A stretch of 64,000 bases of DNA, taken from the NCBI GenBank assembly GCA_025056355.1, contig JANWWI010000003.1:87457-151456 (forward strand). Direction: 5' to 3'. Made by a program: the position numbers and the translations under genes. The notes beneath the pieces are model-generated. The model was given only the letters and a program-made list of their open reading frames with translations. It was not told where the DNA came from and did no database searches. Of this stretch, positions 1-13,593 are shown in pieces. The DNA comes from Casimicrobiaceae bacterium (GTDB lineage Bacteria; Pseudomonadota; Gammaproteobacteria; Burkholderiales; Casimicrobiaceae). The number at the start of each line of letters is the position of its first letter. Within the stretch, counting starts at the first letter, position 1.

Positions 1-234
1 AAGGGCCAAAAGTGCCACGCCGATATGCAGCAGTGCGTGCCGGCGCGCTCCGAGTGCCCTCGGTGCAGCGTCCGAATAGGCATAGCCCGCCAGCAGCGCC
101 GCTTGGAAAAAGAGCAAACAGGTCGTCCAGACCGCCGAGGATCCCCCAAACCACGGCAGGATTTGCTTGGCAATGAGCGGCTGGACGAGAAACAGCAAAA
201 AGGCTGAAAGCGCAACAGTGGCGTGAAAGTGCAC
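1..234 (-). CDS. Fused MFS/spermidine synthase-like membrane protein, N-terminal part (runs off left edge)
   Basis: Not in the ORF track. Minus strand reads VHFHATVALSAFLLFLVQPLIAKQILPWFGGSSAVWTTCLLFFQAALLAGYAYSDAAPRALGARRHALLHIGVALLAL with no stop; the motif FLVQPLIAKQILPWFGGS.AVWTTCLLFFQ is typical of this family. Start (GTG at 234) is tentative. Confidence 0.75.
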   Translation of the reverse strand, partial: MHFHATVALSAFLLFLVQPLIAKQILPWFGGSSAVWTTCLLFFQAALLAGYAYSDAAPRALGARRHALLHIGVALLAL

Positions 235-369
235 GAGGGAGACGGCCGCCGCGAACGGTGCTGCGCGGCAAGAAACGATGCGATGGCCCAAATGCTAGCG
301 GCAGAAAAACGAAAGCCCCGGCGGGAACGACCCGATCCGGGGCCTGCGACGTGCCTGCCTCAGGCGAAC

Positions 370-1254
370 TTAGGCCGCCTCACGCAACGCTTGAATGCGC
401 GCTTCGATCGGCGGGTGGCTCGAAAACAGCGCCATCACGCCTCCCTTCGCGCTGATCCCCATCGTCTTCACACTCTGCGGGAGTTCGCCGGGCTCAAGTC
501 CGCCCAAACGCGCCAGCGCATTGATCATCGGCTCTTTACGGCCCATCAATTCGACACTGCCTGCATCGGCGCGGAACTCACGCTGACGGCTAAACCAGGC
601 CACGATGATTGCGGCGAGCACCCCGAGCACGAGATCCAAGATCACCACCGACACGTAGTAGCCGACGCCCGGCTCGTCGCTTTGGTTACGCAGGATCACT
701 CGGTCGACCACGTAGCCCACGATCCGCGAAATAAAGATCACGAACGTGTTCATGACGCCCTGGATCAGGGTCATCGTGACCATGTCGCCGTTGGCGATAT
801 GAGCAACCTCGTGGCCAATCACCGCCTCGACTTCCTCCCGCGTCATGTTCTGGAGAAGGCCCGTCGAGACCGCCACAAGCGCGGAGTTCTTGAACGCCCC
901 GGTGGCGAACGCATTGGGTTCGCCCTCATAAATGGCCACCTCGGGCATTCCAATCCCCGCCTTTTGCGCGAAGCGCTCCACCGTCTGCACGATCCAGCGA
1001 TGCGTCGGATCGGGGGAATCGTTGATGACTTGAGCGCCGGTCGACATCTTGGCGATCGGTTTGCTCATCAGCAGCGAGATGATCGAACCGGTAAAGCCCA
1101 TCACGAGCGCAAAGCCCATCAACCCCGACAGGCTAAGCCCGTTGGCGGTCAAAAAGGCGTTGAGCCCGAGTAGATTGACCACGATCCCGAGGACGAGGAT
1201 CACGGCCAGGTTGGTCAGCAGAAACAAGACGATTCGTTTCATGGGCACTTCCAC
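370..1254 (-). CDS. htpX: Membrane zinc metalloprotease HtpX
   Basis: 294 aa; [20 protein letters not shown]-terminus, [14 protein letters not shown] zinc motif. Confidence 0.97.
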   Translation of the reverse strand: MEVPMKRIVLFLLTNLAVILVLGIVVNLLGLNAFLTANGLSLSGLMGFALVMGFTGSIISLLMSKPIAKMSTGAQVINDSPDPTHRWIVQTVERFAQKAGIGMPEVAIYEGEPNAFATGAFKNSALVAVSTGLLQNMTREEVEAVIGHEVAHIANGDMVTMTLIQGVMNTFVIFISRIVGYVVDRVILRNQSDEPGVGYYVSVVILDLVLGVLAAIIVAWFSRQREFRADAGSVELMGRKEPMINALARLGGLEPGELPQSVKTMGISAKGGVMALFSSHPPIEARIQALREAA

Positions 1255-1373
1255 ATCACCGAAAACCGCCGGCTTGCTCCGGCACCACCGCCGGACTTTA
1301 GGGCATTCAAGTGAAATTCAATAGTACGTCGCGGCTCACTTTTAGACCACGCGAATGTGCGATAATTCAGGTT

Positions 1374-1402
1374 TTGACTCAACCGGGCGTTTCGCCTAGC
1401 GT
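1374..1402 (+). promoter_or_regulatory. Candidate sigma-70 promoter for rpmE2
   Basis: TTGACT, 17-bp spacer, TAGCGT, about 80 bp upstream of the rpmE2 start; -10 match is imperfect. Confidence 0.3.
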
Positions 1403-1480
1403 TGTCTACCGTGCCCTTGGCGCGCCGTCGCCCGAGTAGCTCGAGGCTGCGACGGCGGCAAGTTCTCAGACCGCGTTCTC

Positions 1481-1729
1481 ATGAAACCGAATATTCATCC
1501 GAACTACCGCGAGGTGGTCTTTTTCGACACGGCCGCCAACGTCAAATGGATCACGCGCTCGACTGCCCCGACGAGCCGCACGATCACGATGGAGGACGGC
1601 AAAGAATATCCGCTCGTCGTCCTGGAAATCTCGAGCGCATCGCATCCGTTCTACACGGGCAAGCAGCAGCGTATCGTTGATACAGGTGGCCGCGTCGAGC
1701 GCTTCCGCCAGAAATACAACCGCAAGTAA
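1481..1729 (+). CDS. rpmE2: 50S ribosomal protein L31 type B
   Basis: 82 aa [28 protein letters not shown]...[21 protein letters not shown]; lacks the CxxC zinc motif, as type B does. Confidence 0.95.
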   Translation: MKPNIHPNYREVVFFDTAANVKWITRSTAPTSRTITMEDGKEYPLVVLEISSASHPFYTGKQQRIVDTGGRVERFRQKYNRK

Positions 1730-1831
1730 AGAACGGCGCCCACGCTCCACATTTCTCAGCTCACTTCGGGAGCTGCAAAAACCAGGCGCGGCGTGCCCAT
1801 CCGTGCTGAGCGACTGCGGCGCACTTGCCCG

Positions 1832-1860
1832 GGGGCAGCCATGCAGCCACAGGGGCAGCC

Positions 1861-1871
<11 letters not shown>
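1832..1871 (+). repeat. 20-bp tandem direct duplication spanning the start region of the downstream gene
   Basis: ggggcagccatgcagccaca / ggggcagccatgcagccata, adjacent, one mismatch. Confidence 0.85.
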
Positions 1872-5695
<3,824 letters not shown>

Positions 5696-5752
5696 CCGTC
5701 ACGGCAAGCAACCCCAAACTCTTCATGCGTTGCCCTGTGTAAGGAGGCCACC

Positions 5753-7168
5753 GTGCCTTGTTTTCTGCGCTGGCCCTCGACGGCCTTCGGTCTGCTGCTC
5801 TCGGTTCTGACTGGACTTGCGGGCGCTTCGCTCGCCCACGCACAAGCGGCCGTCTCACCCGGTGCACGGGCGCTTGCCGCGACCGCGTCGGGGGGGCTGC
5901 CAACGCTTGCGCCCGTGGTGGCCCAAACCGCCGCCGGCGTGGTCAACATCTCCACCGTCACGCGCTCGATCGAAGCGGACAACCCAATGTTCGCCGACCC
6001 GTTTTTTCGGCGCTTCTTCGGCATCCCCGAGCGTCCGCGCACACCCCAGGCGGCGGGCTCCGGCGTCATCGTCGATGCCGCGCGCGGCTACGTGCTCACT
6101 AATCACCATGTGATCAAGGGGGCAAGCCAGATCGTGGTGACGCTGCGTGACCGGCGCGAGTTCACCGCGCGACTGGTCGGCACCGACCCGGCCACCGATA
6201 TCGCCCTGCTGCAAATCCCCGCCGAGCGATTGACTGCCGTGCGCGTCGGGGACTCCGACGCCCTGCAAGTGGGTGACTATGTGCTTGCGATCGGCAATCC
6301 TTTCGGCGTGGGACAAACGGTCACCGCTGGCATCGTCTCGGCGCTTGGCCGCGCGGGGCTCAACACCGAGGCCTACGAAGACTTCATCCAAACCGACGCC
6401 TCGATCAACCCGGGCAACTCGGGCGGTGCGCTCATCAACCTGCGCGGCGAACTCGTCGGCATCAACACCGCGATCATCGGGCCGGCCGGCGGCAATGTCG
6501 GCATCGGCTTTGCGGTGCCCTCGAACATGGCCATGCGCGTGATGGAGCAGCTCGTGCGCTATGGCGAGGTGCGCCGCGGCGGCACCGGTATCGCTGCGGT
6601 GGCCGAAGTCACCCAGGAGATTGCGCGCGAGCAGCGCCTGCCGGCCATCGAGGGCGCTGTCATCGCCTCGGTGGTGAGCGGCTCCCCGGCGGAGCGCGCC
6701 GGACTTCGCCGCGGCGATGTGGTGATTGCCGCCAACGGCCGGCCGATCCGCACTGCGTACGATCTGCGAAACCAGCAAGCCCTCACGCCGATCGGCGAAA
6801 CACTCGATCTGACCGTCGTGCGCGATGGCCGCGAGCGGCGGGTGCGCGTCACGGTTGAGACGCCCGCGCGCGCTCAGGGTCTCAAGCCCGAACGCATTCC
6901 CGAACTGCCCGGCGCGGAGCTCGCCGCGTTCCCGCGCGAGATCAACCGCCGCGGTGTCTACGTGGCCGACGTGGAGCGTGACAGCGAAGCCTGGCAAATC
7001 GGTCTGCGCGACAACGACGTGCTGCTTGGCATCAACGGCTACTACGTCTCAAGCCTCAGCGACGTGCGCCGCGCCATTCGCGACTCCGGACGCGTGGTCG
7101 TTTTCAACATCTTGCGCGGCGACACGCGCATCGACCTGCGCGCGCGCAAGAGCTCGGGACTGTCCTGA
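5753..7168 (+). CDS. Periplasmic serine endoprotease, DegP/DegQ (HtrA) family
   Basis: Signal peptide, TNHHVI, DIALL, GNSGGALIN catalytic motifs, two PDZ regions. Confidence 0.95.
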   Translation: MPCFLRWPSTAFGLLLSVLTGLAGASLAHAQAAVSPGARALAATASGGLPTLAPVVAQTAAGVVNISTVTRSIEADNPMFADPFFRRFFGIPERPRTPQAAGSGVIVDAARGYVLTNHHVIKGASQIVVTLRDRREFTARLVGTDPATDIALLQIPAERLTAVRVGDSDALQVGDYVLAIGNPFGVGQTVTAGIVSALGRAGLNTEAYEDFIQTDASINPGNSGGALINLRGELVGINTAIIGPAGGNVGIGFAVPSNMAMRVMEQLVRYGEVRRGGTGIAAVAEVTQEIAREQRLPAIEGAVIASVVSGSPAERAGLRRGDVVIAANGRPIRTAYDLRNQQALTPIGETLDLTVVRDGRERRVRVTVETPARAQGLKPERIPELPGAELAAFPREINRRGVYVADVERDSEAWQIGLRDNDVLLGINGYYVSSLSDVRRAIRDSGRVVVFNILRGDTRIDLRARKSSGLS

Positions 7169-7304
7169 AGCGCAGTCTGCGGCGTGAACGTCCGGTGGCG
7201 ATCTAGCCTCGCTCGGCTTCGCCCCCGAACGCTCGACCGCTTATTTGCCGCTTCGTCCGAAGGATTCGCAAGCAGCCGCCAAGCGCGGGCGCGCCCAAAC
7301 AGTT

Positions 7305-7520
7305 CCTCCCCTTCTCACGCGAAGGGGATCTGCCGCGAAGCAGCGGAAGGGTTACGGTGTCCTCTTTTCATCGCCCCCCGTTACACAAACGATCAACCCC
7401 TCTGCCGACGGGGTCTGCATCTCCCCTACGCCTTGCGGCATCGGGAGGGAACAACTTGCGTTTTTCCTCCCCACCGCTTGTGCGAAGGGGAGGCAGCGCG
7501 CAAGCGCCGGAGGGACTTGG
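7305..7520. repeat. Cluster of imperfect palindromic intergenic repeat units
   Basis: Units CCTCCCCTTCTCACGCGAAGGGGATCTGCCGCGAAGCAGCGGAAGGG (7305) and CCTCCCCACCGCTTGTGCGAAGGGGAGGCAGCGCGCAAGCGCCGGAGGG (7466) share layout; a third related palindrome lies between. Confidence 0.55.
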
Positions 7521-7622
7521 CCGCAACCGAGGACCTCTCCGTCGTCTTCGGCAACCTTTCCCCTTGAATCGCAGGCAGTCGTATGAGAGGATTCCGAGCC
7601 GCCACTCAAGGAGGAGGGAGTC

Positions 7623-9299
7623 GTGAAGATTCGCAGAGAGGCGCTGCGACGCGCGCTTCTGATCGCAAGCGCGGTTTTAGCGCTCGGTGCGCTGACCCAT
7701 GCGGCACCGACCGCGTTTCCGCTTCGCACGACGCCGGTCCGTCTCGACGGCGTTCCCCTGGGCAGCGCCATCCATCCCGTGACGGCGCGCAGCGCGATCC
7801 TCAACACGATCCTCTTCCACGATGGGCTATACCACCTCTGGGTCATGCAGGGCGGCGACACCGCCTCCGTGAGTGATCGTCAAGTGGAAGACATCACCTA
7901 CGCGACCAGCACGGACGGCATTCACTTTACCTCTATCGGCAAACTGAGTCCGCCGCCGAATTGGTGGACGAACCCGGGACCCGGACGTAACCCGGCAACT
8001 GCTGAACCGCGGGTCTCCACGATGCGAGCGGTGCGACAAGACGGCCAGTGGTTGCTGCTCATCTGGACTGGCAGCACGCCCGGCGGCACGGCCGGCGATT
8101 TCAACTACAACACGCACATCTGGAGCCTCGGGACCGGAAGCATGCCGTCGCTGAGCGCCACGCTCTACGGTCCGATTCCGTCGCTCGGCAACACGCCGCC
8201 AGGCCCCGGGGGTAACCACGCGGGGCTGTGGGGACTGGTCAATGGCCAACTGTACCTGGGCCACGACTCGCCCACCGGCGGCATGGGCCGCTACGGGTTG
8301 ACGCTTTCCAACCCACCGGCCACCTCGCCTTCCGGGATGAGCCCGATTGAAGCAGCGCTCTACACAGGCACCGGCAAATGCTGGTTCCTCGCCGCAGGCT
8401 GCACCGGACCTTCGCCGCAGCCCGTATCCTATGCCGCGGTCGGGCGCGTGATCGCGGAGGCTTCCACGCTTGGCGCCTACTACGGCTTCGTCGACAACCC
8501 CGTGCTCACGGCGGCGCCCTTCGAACGGCAGTTCTGGTACGTCGAAAGCAGCGACAACGGTTTGACGTGGAGCGCACCACAACCGGTCTACCCCGGCACA
8601 AGCGCGCAAAGCGTCACGGTTGATGGCCTGCCGGCCCAAGGCCCAGCCTTCTCAAGCGTTGAAGTCGTCGCGCGGCCCGCACAAGCGCCGCGGCCGTATT
8701 TCGCCACCCGAGATGTCTGTGGCAACGTCGTCTTCGTGACCGAAGACACGCGCCCGATCGCAGTCGGCCTTCAGATTACGAAGGCCTTTGAGGAGACCAC
8801 GCTACCGGTCGGGGGAACCACCATACTCGGCGTGACCTTGATTGCGCCGCCGGCCGTGTGCACGCCAGCCCCCTCCTCGCCCGTCTTCACCCAGCTAAGT
8901 TTCACTGACGCGCTGCCCCCCGGTCTGGTGCTTGCTTCCACTGGCGTCGTCGTCAGCAACAGCTGCGGCGGCACTCTGGTCGCCAACCCCGGCGCGGCGA
9001 GCCTCACGCTTTCAGGCGTGAACCTGGCCGCTGGCGCCTCGTGCACGCTTCGCGTGCGCGTGACCGCCACCCAGCCGGGACGATTCCTCAACCAAATCGT
9101 GCGCTCCTCGAGCCTAGACCCCAACGGCCTGAGCAATGAGCAGAGCGTGCCTGCACTTGCCGACGCGGTGGCGGAGCTTTCGGCGGTTGTCCCACCGATT
9201 CCGATCAATGCCGCCTGGATGAAGCTCATGCTTGCCCTCCTGCTCGGAGTCGTCGCATGGCGCCGGCTTGCGCCTCGGCGCTTCTTCGGCGGGACTTGA
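7623..9299 (+). CDS. Exported protein: N-terminal beta-propeller/glycosidase-like region, DUF7933-like repeat, C-terminal IPTL-CTERM-like sorting signal
   Basis: Signal peptide; FHDGLYHLWVMQGGD...ITYATSTDGIHFTSIGKL; FTDALPPGLVLASTGVVVSNSCGG..LAAGASCTLRVRVTATQPGRFLNQI; tail IPINAAWMKLMLALLLGVVAWRRLAPRR. Confidence 0.65.
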   Translation: MKIRREALRRALLIASAVLALGALTHAAPTAFPLRTTPVRLDGVPLGSAIHPVTARSAILNTILFHDGLYHLWVMQGGDTASVSDRQVEDITYATSTDGIHFTSIGKLSPPPNWWTNPGPGRNPATAEPRVSTMRAVRQDGQWLLLIWTGSTPGGTAGDFNYNTHIWSLGTGSMPSLSATLYGPIPSLGNTPPGPGGNHAGLWGLVNGQLYLGHDSPTGGMGRYGLTLSNPPATSPSGMSPIEAALYTGTGKCWFLAAGCTGPSPQPVSYAAVGRVIAEASTLGAYYGFVDNPVLTAAPFERQFWYVESSDNGLTWSAPQPVYPGTSAQSVTVDGLPAQGPAFSSVEVVARPAQAPRPYFATRDVCGNVVFVTEDTRPIAVGLQITKAFEETTLPVGGTTILGVTLIAPPAVCTPAPSSPVFTQLSFTDALPPGLVLASTGVVVSNSCGGTLVANPGAASLTLSGVNLAAGASCTLRVRVTATQPGRFLNQIVRSSSLDPNGLSNEQSVPALADAVAELSAVVPPIPINAAWMKLMLALLLGVVAWRRLAPRRFFGGT

Positions 9300-9370
9300 T
9301 CAGTCGCCGGGCTTGAATACACGGCACTTGGAGCTTCATCCCTCCGAGATGTGCAATCGGAAAAGGCCGC

Positions 9371-9784
9371 TTAGCTCTGGATCCCCCAGACATGTCCGCA
9401 GCGCCGGCAGCGGACGTGCACGACATCGGCCCGCTGGCCGATCAGCTCAAGCATGCCGTAGGCCGAGCACCGTGGACAGCGCGCTTGATTGGCGATCGAT
9501 TCGGCATCGCTCAGCGCAAGCAGATAGCCCTGGATCGAGAAAAAGATCACCGCAGCGCAGATGCCCACGAACAGCGTATAGATGAGCTTGCCCGCGAGCG
9601 TGGCTTCCGACAGCAGCTCCACCGCCCCCAGTAGCCCGGCCAGCGCGACGAGCGCTAGCGCGAGGTAGAGATGCGAAAAAATCAGCTCGCGCTCGTACCA
9701 GCGTCGAAAGCCCAAGCGGCGAATGCCCTCAGCCAGCGGCGGGTTGAGTCGGAATGATGAAAGGACGTCCACAACCCCTCTCAC
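9371..9784 (-). CDS. Small membrane protein with C-terminal zinc ribbon
   Basis: 137 aa; two hydrophobic segments then ARCPRCSAYG...VRCRRCGHVW. Start uncertain (GTG). Confidence 0.6.
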   Translation of the reverse strand: MRGVVDVLSSFRLNPPLAEGIRRLGFRRWYERELIFSHLYLALALVALAGLLGAVELLSEATLAGKLIYTLFVGICAAVIFFSIQGYLLALSDAESIANQARCPRCSAYGMLELIGQRADVVHVRCRRCGHVWGIQS

Positions 9785-9841
9785 GCGCGTCGGGCACAGC
9801 CCGTGCTACACCCGTCGAGCCGACAAGCTCAGGACAACCGC
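9784..9841. repeat. Intergenic palindromic repeat remnant
   Basis: CGGGCACAGCCCG palindrome followed by CCGTCGAGCCGACAAGCTCAGGACAACCG, similar to the widespread TTCGACAAGCTCAGG(A/G)CGAACGG intergenic repeat. Confidence 0.4.
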
Positions 9842-9859
9842 ACCCCGGGTCAGAACCCC

Positions 9860-10270
9860 TCAGTACTCGAGCATGCGCGGCAGCGTTTTGGCCTGTTCGA
9901 TCCAGCCGGCCACCTCCGACTCGGTCGGAAGCCGCCGCACGAGTTGTTTGCTCTGGTTGACCTCGGCCATGGCCTTGGTCAGGTTGGCAGCGTTGCGACG
10001 CGCAAGCTCGGGGACGGTGTCGACCCCGGCCGCTTCGAGCAATTCCGCGTATTCCGAGCCAACGCCTTTGATCCGATACAGATCGACCATGTTGGCGAAC
10101 TTGAGAATTTGCGCCGCCGAGAGCCCGGTTTTGGCGGCCAACTCCTCACGCTGCTTCGGCGTACGAGCCATCTCAAGCAGCGTATCGGTGTCCTTGACGC
10201 CACAGGCCCGAAGTTTTTCGCCGATGACGGGCCCGATGCCTTCAACGTTTTCGATTTTGTAGTTCGCCAT
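9860..10270 (-). CDS. DUF4332-like helix-hairpin-helix protein
   Basis: 136 aa; IENVEGIGPVIGEKLRACGVKDTDTLLEMA...LYRIKGVGSEYAELLEAAGVDTVPELA. Confidence 0.8.
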   Translation of the reverse strand: MANYKIENVEGIGPVIGEKLRACGVKDTDTLLEMARTPKQREELAAKTGLSAAQILKFANMVDLYRIKGVGSEYAELLEAAGVDTVPELARRNAANLTKAMAEVNQSKQLVRRLPTESEVAGWIEQAKTLPRMLEY

Positions 10271-10374
10271 GCATGAACTCCTGAGAGTCGATTGAGTGGG
10301 GATGACTGAGCTGACGCGTGCGATCCCGAAACGAAGCGCCGCCGGGCAATGCTACGAACTTTTATGCCGGGTTG

Positions 10375-12417
<2,043 letters not shown>

Positions 12418-13593
12418 TCAAGCAAAAAGCGCATGGGCGGTTTCGGATCCGGGTTCGATCCCGGCTTGCGCAAGTGCATCCATGGCCTGCTTGATCTCCT
12501 CACGCAGCTGCGCGAACGCGGCATCATCGATGCGGCTTCCATCGGTCGAGCGCAGCTCGCCGTCAAGCAGTTTGGCCAGCGCACGCAGCGTCTGCCGAAA
12601 CACATCGAATCGCGGCAACGGCTGAGTGAGATTGACCGGCTGGAAGACGAAGCGAAGCGCCCGGATCGTCTCCGTGCGCAAACGCTCCGGCGTGAAGGCG
12701 CGCTCGAACCCATCCACCGCGTGAAAGATCACGTGATCGGTCTCGACCTCGTGATAGGCGAACCGACCATCCGATTGCAGTCGAAAGCCGTTTGCTTCAA
12801 GCGTCGAGCGCAGACGCGTCCCGGCCCAGCCGCTCTCGTCGCGGCGCACGAGGTAGATATGCGGCGTGATATCCACCGCGGCGAGAAAGCGATCGAGCTC
12901 GGCAGCCCGCTCGGCCGCATCGGCAAACCCATGGAATTGAACCTCGCCGTTGACCGCTCGAGCGGCCTCCTGAACGACGTATTGCCAGCCGTCGAGGTCG
13001 GCTTGTGTAAGCGGCCCCGCGCGTGAGGCAAGCGGCAAAGCGAGGATGAGCTGCTGCACGGAGGCCATTTGCTCGGGGTCAAACGGTTCGATTGGACTCT
13101 GGCGAAACAGCCGCACCCAGGCTCGGGCCCGTCCCGCCGCGTGTACGACCGGACGCGCATCAAGCGGCCCACCTTCGGCACAGACGATCGAGGCGTACAC
13201 ATGCAACCGAACATCGAACGGCAACTCCAAACGCCGCGAGCCAGATGAGGCGTTGCGCGATGCGTCGCGAAGCGCCTGCGGCGCTTCGCCTGCGCTTGCG
13301 TGTCCGTAGACGCTTGCCGCCCCGCGAGCGTGCGCAGGAGCCGGAGCCGCGGCCGCATCGCGCCGTGGCGGGTCGAACGGCCCTTCTTCGCCGACCGTCA
13401 CGGTTGGCTCGATGCGCTCACCCCCCGCTGTTTCCGGACGGTGACTCAAGGACTCCGTCACCTGGCCGCGCGGACTGCGGGGCTGCTGCCGGCTTGCGCG
13501 CCAGGTCTGCCACCACAACCCGAGTGCCAACAAAGCGATCAGCAACGCCCCGATGCCGATCAGACCGAGTTGCACGGAGTCCAACACGATCAC
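12418..13593 (-). CDS. zipA: Cell division protein ZipA-like
   Basis: N-terminal TM (LGLIGIGALLIALLALGLWW) and ZipA C-terminal domain region; between smc and ligA. GTG start overlaps smc stop (GTGA); ORF track start at 13764 is too long. Confidence 0.82.
   Translation of the reverse strand: MIVLDSVQLGLIGIGALLIALLALGLWWQTWRASRQQPRSPRGQVTESLSHRPETAGGERIEPTVTVGEEGPFDPPRRDAAAAPAPAHARGAASVYGHASAGEAPQALRDASRNASSGSRRLELPFDVRLHVYASIVCAEGGPLDARPVVHAAGRARAWVRLFRQSPIEPFDPEQMASVQQLILALPLASRAGPLTQADLDGWQYVVQEAARAVNGEVQFHGFADAAERAAELDRFLAAVDITPHIYLVRRDESGWAGTRLRSTLEANGFRLQSDGRFAYHEVETDHVIFHAVDGFERAFTPERLRTETIRALRFVFQPVNLTQPLPRFDVFRQTLRALAKLLDGELRSTDGSRIDDAAFAQLREEIKQAMDALAQAGIEPGSETAHALFA

Noticed and set aside
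223-1173. 316-aa plus-strand ORF
   Set aside because: Antisense to htpX, which is unambiguous.
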